Below are positions 63,440 to 64,000 of a DNA stretch of 64,000 nucleotides, piece by piece. The position numbers were made by a program, and so were the translations under genes. Positions within the stretch are counted from its first letter, which is position 1, and each line of letters opens with the position of its first letter. This DNA comes from Ryuthela nishihirai. Its lineage: Eukaryota > Arthropoda > Arachnida > Araneae > Heptathelidae. The stretch covers positions 20,811,404-20,875,403 of the forward strand of contig JAWZYU010000034.1 in the NCBI GenBank assembly GCA_038380435.1, written 5' to 3'. The notes beneath the pieces were generated by a model, which saw only the letters and a list, made by a program, of their open reading frames with translations, ran no database searches and was not told the DNA's origin.

Positions 63440-64000
63440 TACAAAATTCTATTATGGATAATTCGAGAACTACAATTACATTTGTTTGCAATTCCATCAT
63501 CTGTAATGATGATAGATGTATTTCTGGCCATAATGTAGGCCCTATATCATATTCTAAAGTTTCTTTGGCTATTTCTGAACGTAAACTACATAAATCTCCA
63601 AGGGCAGATAAAATTACTACTGAAATACTTAAGAGCTAGGAATATTTTTCTTGTTATGTGGCTGACTGAAATTTGAATATCTTTTATGATAAAGGCATTG
63701 TTCTTAAGGATTTTGCCAGTTATTATTATCCCTATTTTTAAAAAAGATGATCACAGTACATGTGATAACTATATGGACCTACTTTCTGTTCCAGGTAAAG
63801 TTCTTTGCATGATAATAATATCCAAAAGCCTTTATAATAACTTAATAAAATTTAAGAATCTGGTTGATGAGCGCTGTGGATTCAGAAGTGGCACAGGATA
63901 TATTGTTCAGATTTTTTTACATGCAGATTCTTAAGAAATATTTAGAGTTGCAGAAAAATTTGGTTACTAGCCTTGTAGATTTCAAAAGGGCTTTTGACTC
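63440..64000 (+). pseudogene. RTE-like LINE RT, copy 3, degenerate, runs off window
   Basis: The + strand gives ICNDDRCISGHNVGPISYSK, RKLHKSPRADKITTEILKS, a frame change, then CGFRSGTGYIVQI and LVTSLVDFKRAFDS-like sequence at the edge. It aligns in order with copies 1 and 2 (KSPGVDEITMEML, CGFRSGRGCVDQI, FVDFKKAFDS) but is older. Confidence 0.8.

Overview
This is eukaryotic, animal DNA: AT-rich, repeat-dense and intronic, with no bacterial gene structure. The repertoire (tRNA-derived SINEs, Tc1/mariner, hAT and pogo-like DNA transposons, APE-type non-LTR retrotransposons) fits an arthropod or another invertebrate with large introns. I cannot name the species from the sequence.

The only host gene I can support is on the + strand. 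It is an ortholog of MEIOB, the meiosis-specific, RPA1-like single-strand DNA-binding protein. Eight coding exons (24457-24616, 25302-25433, 31024-31099, 36098-36287, 36393-36493, 43108-43160, 51348-51443, 60893-60982) join in frame into about 299 residues, covering the first two OB folds. The C-terminal OB fold and the stop codon must lie beyond position 64000. One intron has a GC-AG boundary and one exon is only 53 bp.

Layout. 1-8280: a satellite array of ~125-135 bp units derived from the end of a hAT-type transposon, with a ~1.21 kb higher-order period. 8281-24000: a graveyard of mobile elements, including a minus-strand L1/Tx1-like LINE (about 14.28-18.4 kb) cut by SINEs and a hAT MITE with readable target-site duplications. 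24457-60982: the MEIOB gene, whose seven introns (105 bp to 9.4 kb) hold SINEs, six recognisable Tc1/mariner relics, two inverted RTE-like LINE copies flanking exons 4-6, several near-perfect palindromes and foldback elements. 61000-64000: further intron or downstream sequence with SINE remnants, a lone copy of the satellite founder and a third LINE fragment.

Most short open frames here are artefacts of repeats: every satellite unit and every SINE carries the same open frame. The most unusual features are (i) a SINE whose 3' domain is multimerised with an identical junction at three separate loci, once as seven 169-bp units inside a single target-site duplication; (ii) a satellite apparently built from a hAT terminus; (iii) an unusual density of palindromes built from tRNA-like SINE pieces.
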